Below are positions 9,496-18,355 of a stretch of 64,000 bases of DNA, in pieces (position 1 is the first letter of the stretch; every line of letters begins with the position of its first letter). The translations under genes were made by a program, and so were the position numbers. The notes beneath the pieces were generated by a model. It worked only from the letters and a program-made list of their open reading frames with translations. It had not been told where the DNA came from and did not search any database. This DNA is from Candidatus Aalborgicola danicus (GTDB lineage Bacteria; Pseudomonadota; Gammaproteobacteria; Burkholderiales; Burkholderiaceae_C). The DNA is taken from the NCBI GenBank assembly GCA_016703945.1, contig JADJBC010000044.1:444134-508133 (forward strand), in the 5' to 3' direction.

Positions 9496-10089
9496 TTAAC
9501 GCACGTCGTGCATATGCGTTGGGGGAAACCCATGGTCGTCATCATCGTCGTCCACTGAAACGTCCACACCGGATCGCGAGGGAGCGGGAACGGATGGCGC
9601 AGCCGGAGGATTTTCCGCCATGAGTGGAGCGGCTTGGCTCGGGGGGGCGGCCGTTGGCGTCAGCACCACGCGTTCGCCGGACAACCAATACTCTGGCGCT
9701 GGCAAGTGGACATGGGGACAGCCGCAGTTCGGCGAAAACTTCCATGAAAACAGGTATCGCGTGCGGCCGGCTTTCGGGTCAAAACGATTAAGACCATCCA
9801 TCAGGGCTTGCTGGAAGGCTGGTGCATGCAACACAAGGGCATCGTGCCAGTGGGTAACTTCCAGTTGCAGCAACAAAGCCTCGCCCTGGCCGGGGAGGTG
9901 GACTGGAATCACCTCACCCGAAAGCCAGTCGCCAGGGATGCCGTTGAGCTTGAGCACCCCGTGCAAGGTCATGCGCACCACTTCCAACTGGGTTGCACTG
10001 AGGTGCACCGTTTGTGGTGCAGTTGGCGGGCCATTGTCTCGCGCCGGTTTCGCGGCTTTTTTCTTGCCCAGACCAAAAAATTCAAACAT
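9496..10089 (-). CDS. Unknown protein with Cys/His motif and Asp-rich tail
   Basis: The 197-residue product starts at ATG 10089 (MFEFFGLGKKKAAKPARDNG), preceded by GGAGCAGC. The frame extends to 10143 but the extra residues look non-coding. There is no signal peptide. The central part (about 25-140) alternates strands and helices (SATQLEVVRMTLHGVLKLNG, then LLLQLEVTHWHDALVLHAPA). It carries a compact possible metal site, SPNCGCPHVHLP (about residues 118-129). The C-terminal quarter is Pro/Ala/Ser-rich and ends in an acidic run of six Asp followed by HGFPPTHMHDVR. It lies 109 bases downstream of the second RND pump gene and may have its own promoter. I do not recognise the family. Metal binding is an inference from the Cys/His/Asp pattern. 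Confidence 0.7.
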   Translation of the reverse strand: MFEFFGLGKKKAAKPARDNGPPTAPQTVHLSATQLEVVRMTLHGVLKLNGIPGDWLSGEVIPVHLPGQGEALLLQLEVTHWHDALVLHAPAFQQALMDGLNRFDPKAGRTRYLFSWKFSPNCGCPHVHLPAPEYWLSGERVVLTPTAAPPSQAAPLMAENPPAAPSVPAPSRSGVDVSVDDDDDDHGFPPTHMHDVR

Positions 10090-10197
10090 CCGCTGCTCCG
10101 GTAAGTGTTTGCTGGTTCTAGTCTGACAGTGTAATCGACCCAATGACCGGACTACATGGCGGTGGCCCTGACAATTTCGGTCAAATGGATCCAGTGC

Positions 10198-13100
10198 TCA
10201 AAGTATCTCCGGGGAGATGGCCGGCGCCAACACCGGATCCTCCTTTTGTCGCAGTAACTTGCGTTTGGCAATGCCGACAAAGTGCTCGATGTCGTCCACG
10301 ATGGAGAAGAAGCTCGGTGTCACCAGCAGGCTCAGGATGGTGGACGTGATCAGGCCACCAATCACCGCTGCCGCCATCGGTGCGCGGAAACTGTTATCGG
10401 CGTTGCCAAGGCCTATCACCAGCGGCAGCATGCCCGCCACCATTGCAATGGTGGTCATGATGATGGGGCGTGAACGTTTGTGGCAGGCGTCAATCAGCGC
10501 CTCGAAGCGGTTCATGCCAAAGTCACGGCGGGCCATGATGGCGTAGTCCACCAGCAGGATGGAGTTCTTGGTCGACACGCCAATCAGCATCACCAGGCCG
10601 ATGAAGGACGGCATGGATAGCATCTTGCCGCTGACCAAGAGGCCAATGAAGGCGCCACCAAAGGAAAGGATCACCGCCGGCAGGATCGAGATCGGGTGCA
10701 TGAAATCCTTGAACAACAGCACCAGCACGATGTAGATGCACAGCACACCCGTCATCATGGCCATGCCAAAGCCGGCCACCATCTCGGCCTGCACTTCGGC
10801 GTCGCCGATCTCCACTTGCTGCACGCCGGCCGGCAGGTTCTGAATGCTGGGCAGCTTGGCCACGGCATCGGTCACCTCACCCAGCGGCACGCCGGACAAC
10901 TCCACCTCGAAGTTGACGTTGCGCACCCGGTTCAGGCGGCTGACCATGGCCGGTCCGCTGGACATTTCAAACGTGGCCACCTGACTCAGCATGACCGGGC
11001 CCTTGACACCAGGCACCATCAGGCGGCCCAGCAGGTCCAGGTCTTGCCGTGCGTCGGTGGCCAGTTTGACGACGATGGGCACCTGGCGCTGGCTCAGGTT
11101 GAGCTTGGGCAGGGCCGCTTCGTAGTCGCCCACGGTGGCAATGCGCAGTGTCTCCGCAATCGCGGCGCTGGTGACACCCATGTCGGCGGCGCGGGCAAAG
11201 TTCGGGTGAATGGCCACCTCGGAGCGTGTCAGGCTGGCACTCGATGAGATGTTGCCCAAGCCGGGGATCTTGCGCAGGTCTTTCTCCACGGCCGCTGCGG
11301 CCTGGGCCAGGGCCACCGGGTCTTCACCCTTGAGTGCGAGCTGGTACTTCTCGCCCGAGCCGCCCAGTCCGACCTTGAAGCGCGCGCCTGGCAGTTCGGA
11401 CAGCGCTGTGCGCATTTCACTCTCAATCACCTGCTTGCGGGGGCGCTTGCCGCGTTCGGCCAGCAACACGGTCAGCGTGGCCTTGCGCACCTCGGTGCTG
11501 GCGCCGCCCATAAAGGGGTCTGTGCCCACGCTGCCACCCCCGGCGGTGGTGTAGACGCTTTCCACGTGTTTTACCTTGCCAATCAGGGTGCGCGCCTGCT
11601 CGGCCGCCGCGCGGGTTTGTGCCAGCGTGGTACCAGGGGGCAGCTCCAGATAAACCTGGGTCTGGGAATTGTCGTCCGGCGGGATGAAACCACTGGGAAT
11701 CAATGGCACCAAAAACAGCGAGCCGACGAAAAAGCCAATGGCCGAAAACATGGTGATCCAGCGGTGGTGCAACGTCCAGCGCGTGATGCGCAAGTACAGC
11801 GGCATCCAGACTGGCTCTTCGTGCACATGGGTGGACGGCTTCATGATGTAGGCCGCCATCATCGGTGTCAGCAGCCGTGCCACCATCAGCGAGGCGAATA
11901 TCGCGAACACGGCGGTCCAGCCAAATTGCTTGAAGAACTTGCCCACAATTCCGCTCATGAAGGCGGTGGGCAGGAACACGGCAATCAGCGCAAAAGTAGT
12001 GGCGATCACGGCCAGGCCGATCTCGTCGGCCGCTTCCATGGCGGCCTGGTAGGGCGTCTTGCCCATGCGCAGGTGGCGCTCGATGTTTTCCACCTCCACA
12101 ATCGCGTCGTCCACCAGGATACCGATCACCAGCGAAAGCGCCAGCAGCGTCACGATATTGGTCGTGAATCCCAGGTAGTGCATGCCAATGAAGGCCGGAA
12201 TGGCCGACAGCGGCAGCGCCACCGCCGACACAAACGTGGCGCGCCAGTTGCGCAGGAAGAACCAGACCACGATGACGGCCAGCAAGGCGCCTTCAAACAG
12301 CATGGTCATGGAGGCATCGAACTCCTCTTGCACCGGGGTCACAAAGTCAAAGGCCTGGGTCAACTCCAGATCGGGGTGGGCGGCTTTCAGTTCGACCAGC
12401 GCCTTTTGCACGGCCGCGCCCACTTCCACCTCGCTGGCGCCTTTGCTGCGGGTGATCTCGAAGCCCACCACCGGTTTGCCGTTCAGCGTGGCAAAGCTGC
12501 GTTGCTCGGCTACGGTGTCTTTCACACTGGCAACCTCGTCCAGGCGTACACGTTTGCCGCTGGAAAGGCTCAACTCCAGCCGTGACAACTCCTCCACCGT
12601 GCCCACAGTGGCCAATGTGCGCATCGGTTGCTCGGAACCACCCAGGTCGGCGCGGCCACCGGCGCTTTCGGTCTGCACCTGTTTCAGCTGGCGCGAAATG
12701 TCGGCCGCGGTGGCGCCCAGGCTTTGCAGCTTGAGCGGGTCCAGCGCAACCTGCACCTCGCGCGTCACGCCGCCCACGCGGGCCACCGAGCCCACGCCGC
12801 GTACGCCCAGCAGGGCGCGCGTGATGGTGTTGTCGACAAACCAGCTCAGGGCTTCATCGTCCATCTGCCCGGAGCGGATGGTGAAGGCCAGGACCGGCGA
12901 GCCCGACAGGTTCATCTTGCTGACCACCGGGTCGCGCAAATCGCCGGGCAGGTCGCTGCGCACCTGTTGCACCGCGCTGCGCACATCGTCCACGGCTTCC
13001 TGCGTGGGCTTTTCCAGCCGGAACTCGGCGGTCACCGTGACGCTGCCGTCCTGCACGTTGGTGTAGATGTTTTTCAGCCCCTGCAGCGACGCAATGGCGT

Positions 13101-13305
13101 TTTCCAGCTTGCGGGCCACTTCCGTTTCCAGCTGCGCCGGTGCGGCACCGGGCAGGCTGGCGGACACCGTGACGGTGGGCAGCTCCAGGTCGGGGAACTG
13201 CTGCACCTTCATGGCGTTGAAGGACATCAGCCCGGCCAGCGTCAGCAGCACAAACAGCATGACCGCGGGAATCGGGTTCTTGATGGACCAGGCGGAGACA
13301 TTCAT
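10198..13305 (-). CDS. RND efflux pump, inner-membrane subunit (HAE1 family), second system
   Basis: This 1035-residue RND protein has the proton-relay Asp pair in VIGILVDDAIVEVENIE (about residue 399) and the Lys in GVSTKNSILLVDYA (about 911). The start MNVSAWSIKNPIPAVMLFVL is typical of a branch distinct from AcrB. It is the last gene of a four-gene operon read leftwards: TetR regulator, channel, adaptor, pump. The gap to the adaptor gene is only 12 bases. Sequence divergence from the 2019-5174 pump and a different regulator class suggest a separate substrate range. The substrate cannot be told from sequence. Confidence 0.94.
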   Translation of the reverse strand: MNVSAWSIKNPIPAVMLFVLLTLAGLMSFNAMKVQQFPDLELPTVTVSASLPGAAPAQLETEVARKLENAIASLQGLKNIYTNVQDGSVTVTAEFRLEKPTQEAVDDVRSAVQQVRSDLPGDLRDPVVSKMNLSGSPVLAFTIRSGQMDDEALSWFVDNTITRALLGVRGVGSVARVGGVTREVQVALDPLKLQSLGATAADISRQLKQVQTESAGGRADLGGSEQPMRTLATVGTVEELSRLELSLSSGKRVRLDEVASVKDTVAEQRSFATLNGKPVVGFEITRSKGASEVEVGAAVQKALVELKAAHPDLELTQAFDFVTPVQEEFDASMTMLFEGALLAVIVVWFFLRNWRATFVSAVALPLSAIPAFIGMHYLGFTTNIVTLLALSLVIGILVDDAIVEVENIERHLRMGKTPYQAAMEAADEIGLAVIATTFALIAVFLPTAFMSGIVGKFFKQFGWTAVFAIFASLMVARLLTPMMAAYIMKPSTHVHEEPVWMPLYLRITRWTLHHRWITMFSAIGFFVGSLFLVPLIPSGFIPPDDNSQTQVYLELPPGTTLAQTRAAAEQARTLIGKVKHVESVYTTAGGGSVGTDPFMGGASTEVRKATLTVLLAERGKRPRKQVIESEMRTALSELPGARFKVGLGGSGEKYQLALKGEDPVALAQAAAAVEKDLRKIPGLGNISSSASLTRSEVAIHPNFARAADMGVTSAAIAETLRIATVGDYEAALPKLNLSQRQVPIVVKLATDARQDLDLLGRLMVPGVKGPVMLSQVATFEMSSGPAMVSRLNRVRNVNFEVELSGVPLGEVTDAVAKLPSIQNLPAGVQQVEIGDAEVQAEMVAGFGMAMMTGVLCIYIVLVLLFKDFMHPISILPAVILSFGGAFIGLLVSGKMLSMPSFIGLVMLIGVSTKNSILLVDYAIMARRDFGMNRFEALIDACHKRSRPIIMTTIAMVAGMLPLVIGLGNADNSFRAPMAAAVIGGLITSTILSLLVTPSFFSIVDDIEHFVGIAKRKLLRQKEDPVLAPAISPEIL

Positions 13306-13317
13306 TGGATTTGCTCC

Positions 13318-14547
13318 TTATTTGCTAGCAGAAGAGGCAGGTTTCGCGAGGGCGGGAGCCGCATTTGGCTTAGAGGTTTCGGCCTTGGCGGCCTCCACGA
13401 CGCGAACAAGATCGCCTTCGGCAAGGAAGCTGCCGCCACTGGCCACTAGCTTGTCCTCCGGCTTCACGCCACTCAGGATCTCGATCTGATCGCCCACAAT
13501 GCGACCGGTCTGCACCTTGACCTGGGCCACGCGGTTGTCGGCGCTCACGCGCGCCACGTAGCTGAAGCCGTCACGCACCACCACGGCGGTCTGCGGCACG
13601 GTCAAGCCGCCCGAACTTCCCAAGTCAAACTCGCCACGGGCATACATGCCGGGCTTGAAGCTGGCGGCCACGCTGGGTGCTGCTCCTTTTTCCGCGCTCG
13701 GCAGGTCTACATAGACCAGCCCATTTCGGGTGGCGGCATCGACCGTGGGGGCCAGGCTGCGCACTTTGCCCTTCATTTGTGCGCCGCTGGGGGCGGTGAC
13801 CAGCACGCTGGTGCCGGTGGTGATGCGGCCCAGTTCGGCGGAGGTGACTTCGCCACGCCACTCCAGGCGGCCCTGGCGGATCAGTTTGAACATCTCGGTG
13901 CCGGCGCCCACCACCGAGCCCACGGTGGCCATGCGGGCCGAGATGACGCCACTGTCCGGCGCCAGCAATTGGGTGTTCTTCAGGCGCAGCAGTTGTGAAT
14001 CGAGTTGCGCCTTGGCCGACGCGACGCGCGCCTTGCCAGTCTGCTCCTGCGTCAGATACTGGTTGACCTGCTGGGCGCTGATGGCACCGCTGCCCTGCAC
14101 GGCGCGCGCGCGGTCGGCGTTGGCGGCGGCTTCCGCGGCATTGGCCTGGGCCTCGGCCACTGCGGCGCGCGCCAGGGCCACATCGGCCTGCACACTCTCG
14201 GCGGCAAAATTGGCCAGCAGTTGACCACGCTTCACCGTGTCACCGACCTGGGCGTGGAGCTCGGTAACGCGCAGACCGTTGGCTTCGGCACCCACACTGG
14301 CTTCCTGCCATGCGGCTAGGCTGCCATTGGCCGAGAGCTTGATGGTCAGCATGTTGTTCTTGGGTTGGGTCAGGGCCACGGTGAGCGCGGGCTTGCCGAC
14401 AGACGCCGGCTTGGCGGCATCGGCGGCCAGGCTGCGGGTGGCAAAAAGACCGAGGGCGGACAGCGTCAAAACGCTGGCAAAAACCAGACCCAGGGTCAGG
14501 GGCTTGACGGTGAGCTTGCGGGCAAGGGAAGTGGATGGGATGTTCAT
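13318..14547 (-). CDS. RND efflux periplasmic adaptor of the CerR-controlled pump
   Basis: The product is about 409 residues from ATG 14547 (MNIPSTSLARKLTVKPLTLG); an upstream ATG at 14565 would add six. A single N-terminal hydrophobic segment (LGLVFASVLTLSALGLFA) acts as anchor or signal, and there is no lipobox. Lipoyl halves flank a coiled hairpin: EASVGAEANGLRVTELHAQV, then the Ala-rich helices (about 95-165), then LLAPDSGVISARMATVGSVV. The barrel and membrane-proximal parts follow. An Ala/Lys/Pro-rich tail ends the protein. It lies 57 bases after the channel gene and just before the pump gene. Confidence 0.92.
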   Translation of the reverse strand: MNIPSTSLARKLTVKPLTLGLVFASVLTLSALGLFATRSLAADAAKPASVGKPALTVALTQPKNNMLTIKLSANGSLAAWQEASVGAEANGLRVTELHAQVGDTVKRGQLLANFAAESVQADVALARAAVAEAQANAAEAAANADRARAVQGSGAISAQQVNQYLTQEQTGKARVASAKAQLDSQLLRLKNTQLLAPDSGVISARMATVGSVVGAGTEMFKLIRQGRLEWRGEVTSAELGRITTGTSVLVTAPSGAQMKGKVRSLAPTVDAATRNGLVYVDLPSAEKGAAPSVAASFKPGMYARGEFDLGSSGGLTVPQTAVVVRDGFSYVARVSADNRVAQVKVQTGRIVGDQIEILSGVKPEDKLVASGGSFLAEGDLVRVVEAAKAETSKPNAAPALAKPASSASK

Positions 14548-14603
14548 GGTGGTGTCGCGTCGCATCAGTAGGTGGAAAGAGTAATTTTTGTGGGACAGGT
14601 GGA

Positions 14604-16019
14604 TCAGTTTGCAAAGGTTGCGTCTGGCGTCTGGGGCTCGAAGCCACCGCCCAGGGCCCGGTACAAACCAACCCAGGCGCGGTTGCGTTCCAAGGCCAGG
14701 TTGAGTAGGGCTGACTCGGACGCCAGCGCATTGCGCCGCGCGTCTTCCAGTTCGACCAGGCTGGCCAGTCCTTGTCCAAAGCGGGCCTGGGTGGCAGCCA
14801 GCGACTCGGCATAACCCTGGGTGGAGACCTTGGCGTCTTGCGCGCGGGCTTCGGTGCTCTGCAGGGTAACCAGGGCTTGTTCGACCTCGCGCACGGCTTG
14901 GCGCACCTTGGCGCGGTAGGCACTGACCACCGCTTCGTAACTGGCCTGTGCGGCGGTCACCGCCGCAGCGCGCTGGCCACCGTCATAGATCGGCAAGCTC
15001 ACCGCCAGAGGGCCGAATGACCAGGTGGTACCTTCCTGCTCGACGCCGTTGCTGACCATGCGCATGCTGGCTATGGAGCCGTTGAGGCTAAGGCGCGGAA
15101 ACCTCTGGGCCTGGGCACTGCCGACCTGGGCGCTGGCGACCACCACATCACGCTCGGCGGCAAAAATATCCGGGCGTTGGGCAATCGTCTGGGCTGGCAC
15201 ACTTGCTACAAAAAGAGAAGCGGCTTGCGCAGGTTTTGCGGGGGCGAGGGCCATTTTTTGCTTGAGATCTGGCTCCGCGTAGCCGGTCAGCGCGACCAGC
15301 GCCTTGGTGTCGAGCTCGCAGAGGGCGCTTTGTTGCGTCAAGCGGCTGTTGCTGTCCGCCGCGCTGGCCCGTGCCATGGCCGCCACCGATGGGGCCACAA
15401 AACCGACATTGGCGTTGATGTCAGTGAGGCGCGCCGTGTCCTGGCGCGATGTGGCGTCGCGGCGTGCCAGTGCCAGCTGTTGGGTGCAATGGGCCAGGCT
15501 GTAATACAGGTTGGCCACTTCGGCGGCCACTGAGACGCGGGCATCGTGCCACTGGGCTTGGCTGCCCTCCACATTGGCCTGGGCCGCACGGCTGACCGCC
15601 CGGTTGGCGCCCACCAGATCAATCTCCCAGGCCGCCTGCAGGCCGATTTGCTGGGTATTGGTCACCGGCAGATTGGGCTGGCTCACGCCGCGGCTGCTGG
15701 CCAGTTGTGCGCCCACGTTGGGCACCAGCGCGCCAAACGCGGCCGCCTGTTGGGCACGCGAAGCCTCGACCCGCGCCAGAGCCTGCGACATCGAAGGGCT
15801 GACCGCTTGTGCGGCCGCGATCAGCTCGGCCAACACCGGGTCAGCTTGTTGCTGCCACCATTGGGTCATGGAACCCACGGAGCCCTGGTGTGGCAGGGGC
15901 ACCTGCCAGGTGGTGGGCATGGCGGCGTCGACCTGGGTCGGTGGCATCAAACTGGAGCAGGCCGACAGTGCAAACGCTGCGGCCAAGGGCAAGAGATGTC
16001 GAATCGGGTGCAGGATCAT
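14604..16019 (-). CDS. Outer-membrane efflux lipoprotein (NodT family) of the second pump
   Basis: The 471-residue channel protein has a lipobox (FALSACSSLM) after a short signal sequence. Both OEP halves are present, with the NodT hallmarks VGAQLASSRG, AWEIDLVGANRAVSRAAQ, TIAQRPDIFAAERD and LPIYDGGQRAAAV. Its start codon overlaps the stop of the TetR gene by four bases (ATGA), so the two are translationally coupled. The linker between the halves, KMALAPAKPAQAASLFVASV, is encoded by a copy of the GC-rich family repeat (15203-15261), read in frame. Length is normal for the family, so the repeat has either replaced or become the natural linker. Confidence 0.92.
   Translation of the reverse strand: MILHPIRHLLPLAAAFALSACSSLMPPTQVDAAMPTTWQVPLPHQGSVGSMTQWWQQQADPVLAELIAAAQAVSPSMSQALARVEASRAQQAAAFGALVPNVGAQLASSRGVSQPNLPVTNTQQIGLQAAWEIDLVGANRAVSRAAQANVEGSQAQWHDARVSVAAEVANLYYSLAHCTQQLALARRDATSRQDTARLTDINANVGFVAPSVAAMARASAADSNSRLTQQSALCELDTKALVALTGYAEPDLKQKMALAPAKPAQAASLFVASVPAQTIAQRPDIFAAERDVVVASAQVGSAQAQRFPRLSLNGSIASMRMVSNGVEQEGTTWSFGPLAVSLPIYDGGQRAAAVTAAQASYEAVVSAYRAKVRQAVREVEQALVTLQSTEARAQDAKVSTQGYAESLAATQARFGQGLASLVELEDARRNALASESALLNLALERNRAWVGLYRALGGGFEPQTPDATFAN
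15203..15261 (-). repeat. GC-rich family repeat inside the channel gene, in frame
   Basis: On the minus strand the order is AAAAAATGGCCCTCGCCCCC, then CCTGCGCAAGCCGCTTCTC, then TTTTTGTAGCAAG. This follows the copies at 30359 and 47888 almost base for base. It encodes the linker residues MALAPAKPAQAASLFVAS without breaking the frame. Confidence 0.7.
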
Positions 16020-16744
16020 GTTGGTTTCTTGCGGTTGGGGCGAGAGGGTACGGAAGAAGGGTGTGGGGTGGGGTTGGCGCGGCGCCGTGCTTCGCCTTCC
16101 ACCATGTCCATGGCATAGGTCACCAGGCAGTCACAGTAATGGTCCAGCGCAGCGTGCGATGCCAGTAACTGCGGGCGAACGGCGGTGACCACGTCGCTGC
16201 CAATGTGCAGCATCACCCCTAGTCCGGAAATCGAGAAAGCCAGCCGGTGGATGTCGTCGTCGGGCGTTTCCAGCGCCAGGTGGCGGCATAACACTTCCAC
16301 GAGGGCGCCGTGTGCCGGGGTGATGTTGCAGTCAATTTCTTCCTGCCAGACACCGGTGGGCTCCAGCATCTCGCGAAAGTGCAGCTTCATGCAGTGCTGG
16401 ATCAGCTGGCCTTGTTTCAGTGGTTCCAGAAAAGACCCCATCACACGGTGCAGCGCGTCCCGCAGGCTGAGGCTGGCATCGGCAACAGACTCCGGCGACA
16501 CATTGGGGTTGCACCGCGGATCGGAAAACACAGCCCGATACAGGCCCGCTTTATCGCCAAAGTAGTAGCTGATAGAGGCAATGTTGACCTGTGCAGCCAG
16601 TGCGATCTCGCGGGTGGAGGTCTTGGCAAAACCCTTTTCGGCAAACAGGCCCAAGGCAGCATCGAGCAGCCGGTTGCGTGCCTCGGCACCATCGCTGCGA
16701 AGGGCTTTGCCCGTTGGCGGGGCAGAAGAAGGCGTTTTGATCAT
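16016..16744 (-). CDS. TetR-family regulator with CerR-type C-terminal domain
   Basis: The 242-residue protein has an N-terminal helix-turn-helix (about residues 20-70: EARNRLLDAALGLFAEKGFA, TSTREIALAAQVNIASISYY, FGDKAGLYRAVF). The C-terminal domain (about 95-225) matches the CerR/DUF1956 type seen beside NodT-type RND operons, with LHFREMLEPTGVWQEEID. It is the first gene of the operon and overlaps the channel gene. A perfect palindrome sits 18 bases before its start codon, so autorepression that also silences the whole pump operon is the simplest reading. The inducer is unknown. Confidence 0.9.
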   Translation of the reverse strand: MIKTPSSAPPTGKALRSDGAEARNRLLDAALGLFAEKGFAKTSTREIALAAQVNIASISYYFGDKAGLYRAVFSDPRCNPNVSPESVADASLSLRDALHRVMGSFLEPLKQGQLIQHCMKLHFREMLEPTGVWQEEIDCNITPAHGALVEVLCRHLALETPDDDIHRLAFSISGLGVMLHIGSDVVTAVRPQLLASHAALDHYCDCLVTYAMDMVEGEARRRANPTPHPSSVPSRPNRKKPT

Positions 16745-16761
16745 GGGGCGCGATTCTAGCT

Positions 16762-16789
16762 TAGTTAAATCAAACGATTGATTTAACTA
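16762..16789. promoter_or_regulatory. Perfect 12+12 palindrome, operator of the TetR-led pump operon
   Basis: The arms are TAGTTAAATCAA and TTGATTTAACTA, a perfect inverted repeat around ACGA. The site is AT-rich against a GC-rich background and lies 18-45 bases before the regulator's ATG at 16744, where a repressor would block transcription. TetR-family operators are commonly of this kind. Confidence 0.85.
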
Positions 16790-16897
16790 GACCCTGCGCA
16801 CGGTGGGGGTTTGGTACCAAGCAGTTACGGCCTTGGCCACGCACATGTGTTGAGTGGATGTTCTGGGTTGAGGGTCATGGTGACTTCGCTGGGTATT

Positions 16898-16979
16898 AGT
16901 CGGGTAGCGGGTTTTGCTCCGTGTCCCCCGTCCGCTGCGCGGGCTCCTCCTTGACCTGCGCAAAACCCACTACCCGACT
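16898..16979. repeat. Long inverted repeat (20-base arms, one mismatch, 42-base loop)
   Basis: The left arm AGTCGGGTAGCGGGTTTTGC (16898-16917) pairs with GCAAAACCCACTACCCGACT (16960-16979) with a single mismatch. The loop contains CGCTGCGCGGGC. It lies between the CerR-like gene and the PAS-LuxR gene, which are on the same strand. There is no T-run, so it is not an ordinary terminator. It could be a repeated hairpin element or a structured RNA. Copies elsewhere would decide this. Confidence 0.7.
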
Positions 16980-17010
16980 GATACGGCGCTACGGGCGCTG
17001 CAAAAATACC

Positions 17011-17565
17011 CTACCCCGCCATCAGCTTGTGCACCAGATCGCCGGCGTTCGACGCCTTGTACTTTCGCATCAGTCGGGCCCGGTAGATCTCAACCGTGCG
17101 GTGGCTGATGTCCAGGGTTTTGCCGATCTGTTTGGAGGTTTGCCCCTGCATCAGGTGGGCGGCCACTTCGCGTTCGCGCGCCGTCAGCTCGGCTTTGACG
17201 GGGCGGCGCGCGCTCAGGTCTTCAAAGCCCCAGATGCCGGCTTCGTGCGGTGCCTCGCGGTTGAGCGCCCGGCCCGTGACGTGGCACCAAAACGCCTCGC
17301 CCTTGAATCGTCCATCTACCCGGCGCATGATGCGATCATCGGCATAGGTTCCATTGCGGTTCAAAATGGGCGTGATGCGTGCGCCGGTGCGTTCGAACTC
17401 GTCAGCGCTGGGGTACAACACCTGGAACGACTGGCCCACCAGCCGGTCGTGGGTGGTGCCAAACATCTCGCACAGGCGCTGGTTGCAGTCCATGATGGTG
17501 CGGTTGCGTGACAGGGCCAGGCCAACAGGGGCCATGTCAAAGGCGAGGCGGTAGTCAATATCCAT
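17011..17565 (-). CDS. PAS domain plus LuxR-type helix-turn-helix regulator
   Basis: The 184-residue protein has an N-terminal PAS domain (about residues 5-115: FDMAPVGLALSRNRTIMDCN, then MFGTTHDRLVGQSF). A FixJ/NarL-type DNA-binding domain follows at about 125-182 (LTAREREVAAHLMQGQTSKQ, DISHRTVEIYRARLMRKY). It lacks a receiver or kinase domain, so it probably senses a small ligand or cofactor directly through PAS. It is divergent from scoAB with an 80-base gap holding an ACTAC-N12-GTAGT dyad. Control of the CoA-transferase genes is therefore the natural guess. Similar one-gene regulators sit beside acyl-CoA genes in related bacteria, but the ligand is unknown. Confidence 0.88.
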   Translation of the reverse strand: MDIDYRLAFDMAPVGLALSRNRTIMDCNQRLCEMFGTTHDRLVGQSFQVLYPSADEFERTGARITPILNRNGTYADDRIMRRVDGRFKGEAFWCHVTGRALNREAPHEAGIWGFEDLSARRPVKAELTAREREVAAHLMQGQTSKQIGKTLDISHRTVEIYRARLMRKYKASNAGDLVHKLMAG

Positions 17566-17585
17566 AGGGTTGGGCTTTACGAAAA

Positions 17586-17607
17586 ACTACGTACATTGTT
17601 AGGTAGT
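17586..17607. promoter_or_regulatory. ACTAC-N12-GTAGT dyad between PAS-LuxR gene and scoA
   Basis: ACTAC (17586-17590) and GTAGT (17603-17607) form an inverted repeat in the short divergent gap. It is a candidate site for the PAS-LuxR regulator. The half-sites face outwards, so this is not the TGTAGT-N3-ACTACA palindrome of the sugar region. Confidence 0.35.
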
Positions 17608-17645
17608 ATCGTATAGGAACAGATTCTTCATAGGAGACGGGTGTC

Positions 17646-18353
17646 ATGAACAAGGTATATCCCAGCGCAACGGCGGCGCTTGAGGGCGTCGTCAAAGACG
17701 GCCAGTTGCTGGCAGTGGGCGGTTTTGGTCTGTGCGGCATTCCCGAGGCGCTGATTGAAGCGCTGAAGGACAGCGGTGTCAAAGACCTCACAGTCATTTC
17801 CAACAACGCCGGTGTCGACGGTTTCGGCCTGGGCAAGCTGCTGGAAACGCGCCAGATCAAGAAGATGATTTCTTCCTATGTGGGTGAAAACAAGGAGTTT
17901 GAGCGCCAGTACCTGGCGGGCGAGTTGCAACTCGAATTCACACCCCAGGGTACGTTGGCCGAAAAACTGCGCGCCGGTGGCGCTGGCATTCCAGCCTTTT
18001 TTACCAAGACCGGTGTCGGCACCATCGTGGCCGAAGGCAAGGAATTGCGCGAGTTTGATGGCGAGATCTATGTCATGGAACACGCCCTGGTGCCCGAAGT
18101 GTCCCTGGTCAAGGCGCACCGTGCCGACAAGTCCGGCAACCTGCAGTTCCGCCTGACGGCGCGCAACTTCAACCCCGCAGCGGCCATGGCCGGCAAGATT
18201 TGTGTGGTCGAAGTGGAAGAGGTTGTGGAAGTCGGCGACATGGTGCCGGACGAAGTGCACCTGCCCGGCATCTATGTGCACCGCATCGTGCACAACCCCA
18301 ACCCCGAAAAGCGCATCGAGAAGCGCACCATCACACCGAAGACTGGAGTTTGA
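17646..18353 (+). CDS. scoA: 3-oxoacid CoA-transferase subunit A
   Basis: This 235-residue alpha subunit transfers CoA from succinyl-CoA (or acetyl-CoA) to acetoacetate or another 3-oxoacid. It allows ketone bodies and short-chain acids to enter central metabolism. The start at 17646 follows GGAGA. Family signatures are the Gly-rich loop VGGFGLCGIPEALIEAL (about residues 24-40), SNNAGVDGFGLGKLL and GGAGIPAFFTKTGVGT. Length matches ScoA. The beta subunit follows after two bases, and the divergent PAS-LuxR gene is the likely regulator. Confidence 0.94.
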   Translation: MNKVYPSATAALEGVVKDGQLLAVGGFGLCGIPEALIEALKDSGVKDLTVISNNAGVDGFGLGKLLETRQIKKMISSYVGENKEFERQYLAGELQLEFTPQGTLAEKLRAGGAGIPAFFTKTGVGTIVAEGKELREFDGEIYVMEHALVPEVSLVKAHRADKSGNLQFRLTARNFNPAAAMAGKICVVEVEEVVEVGDMVPDEVHLPGIYVHRIVHNPNPEKRIEKRTITPKTGV

Positions 18354-18355
18354 CC

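Noticed and set aside
9290..9499. 69-codon frame after the ABC transporter gene
   Set aside because: It overlaps the diverged repeat and lacks a ribosome-binding site and any family resemblance.
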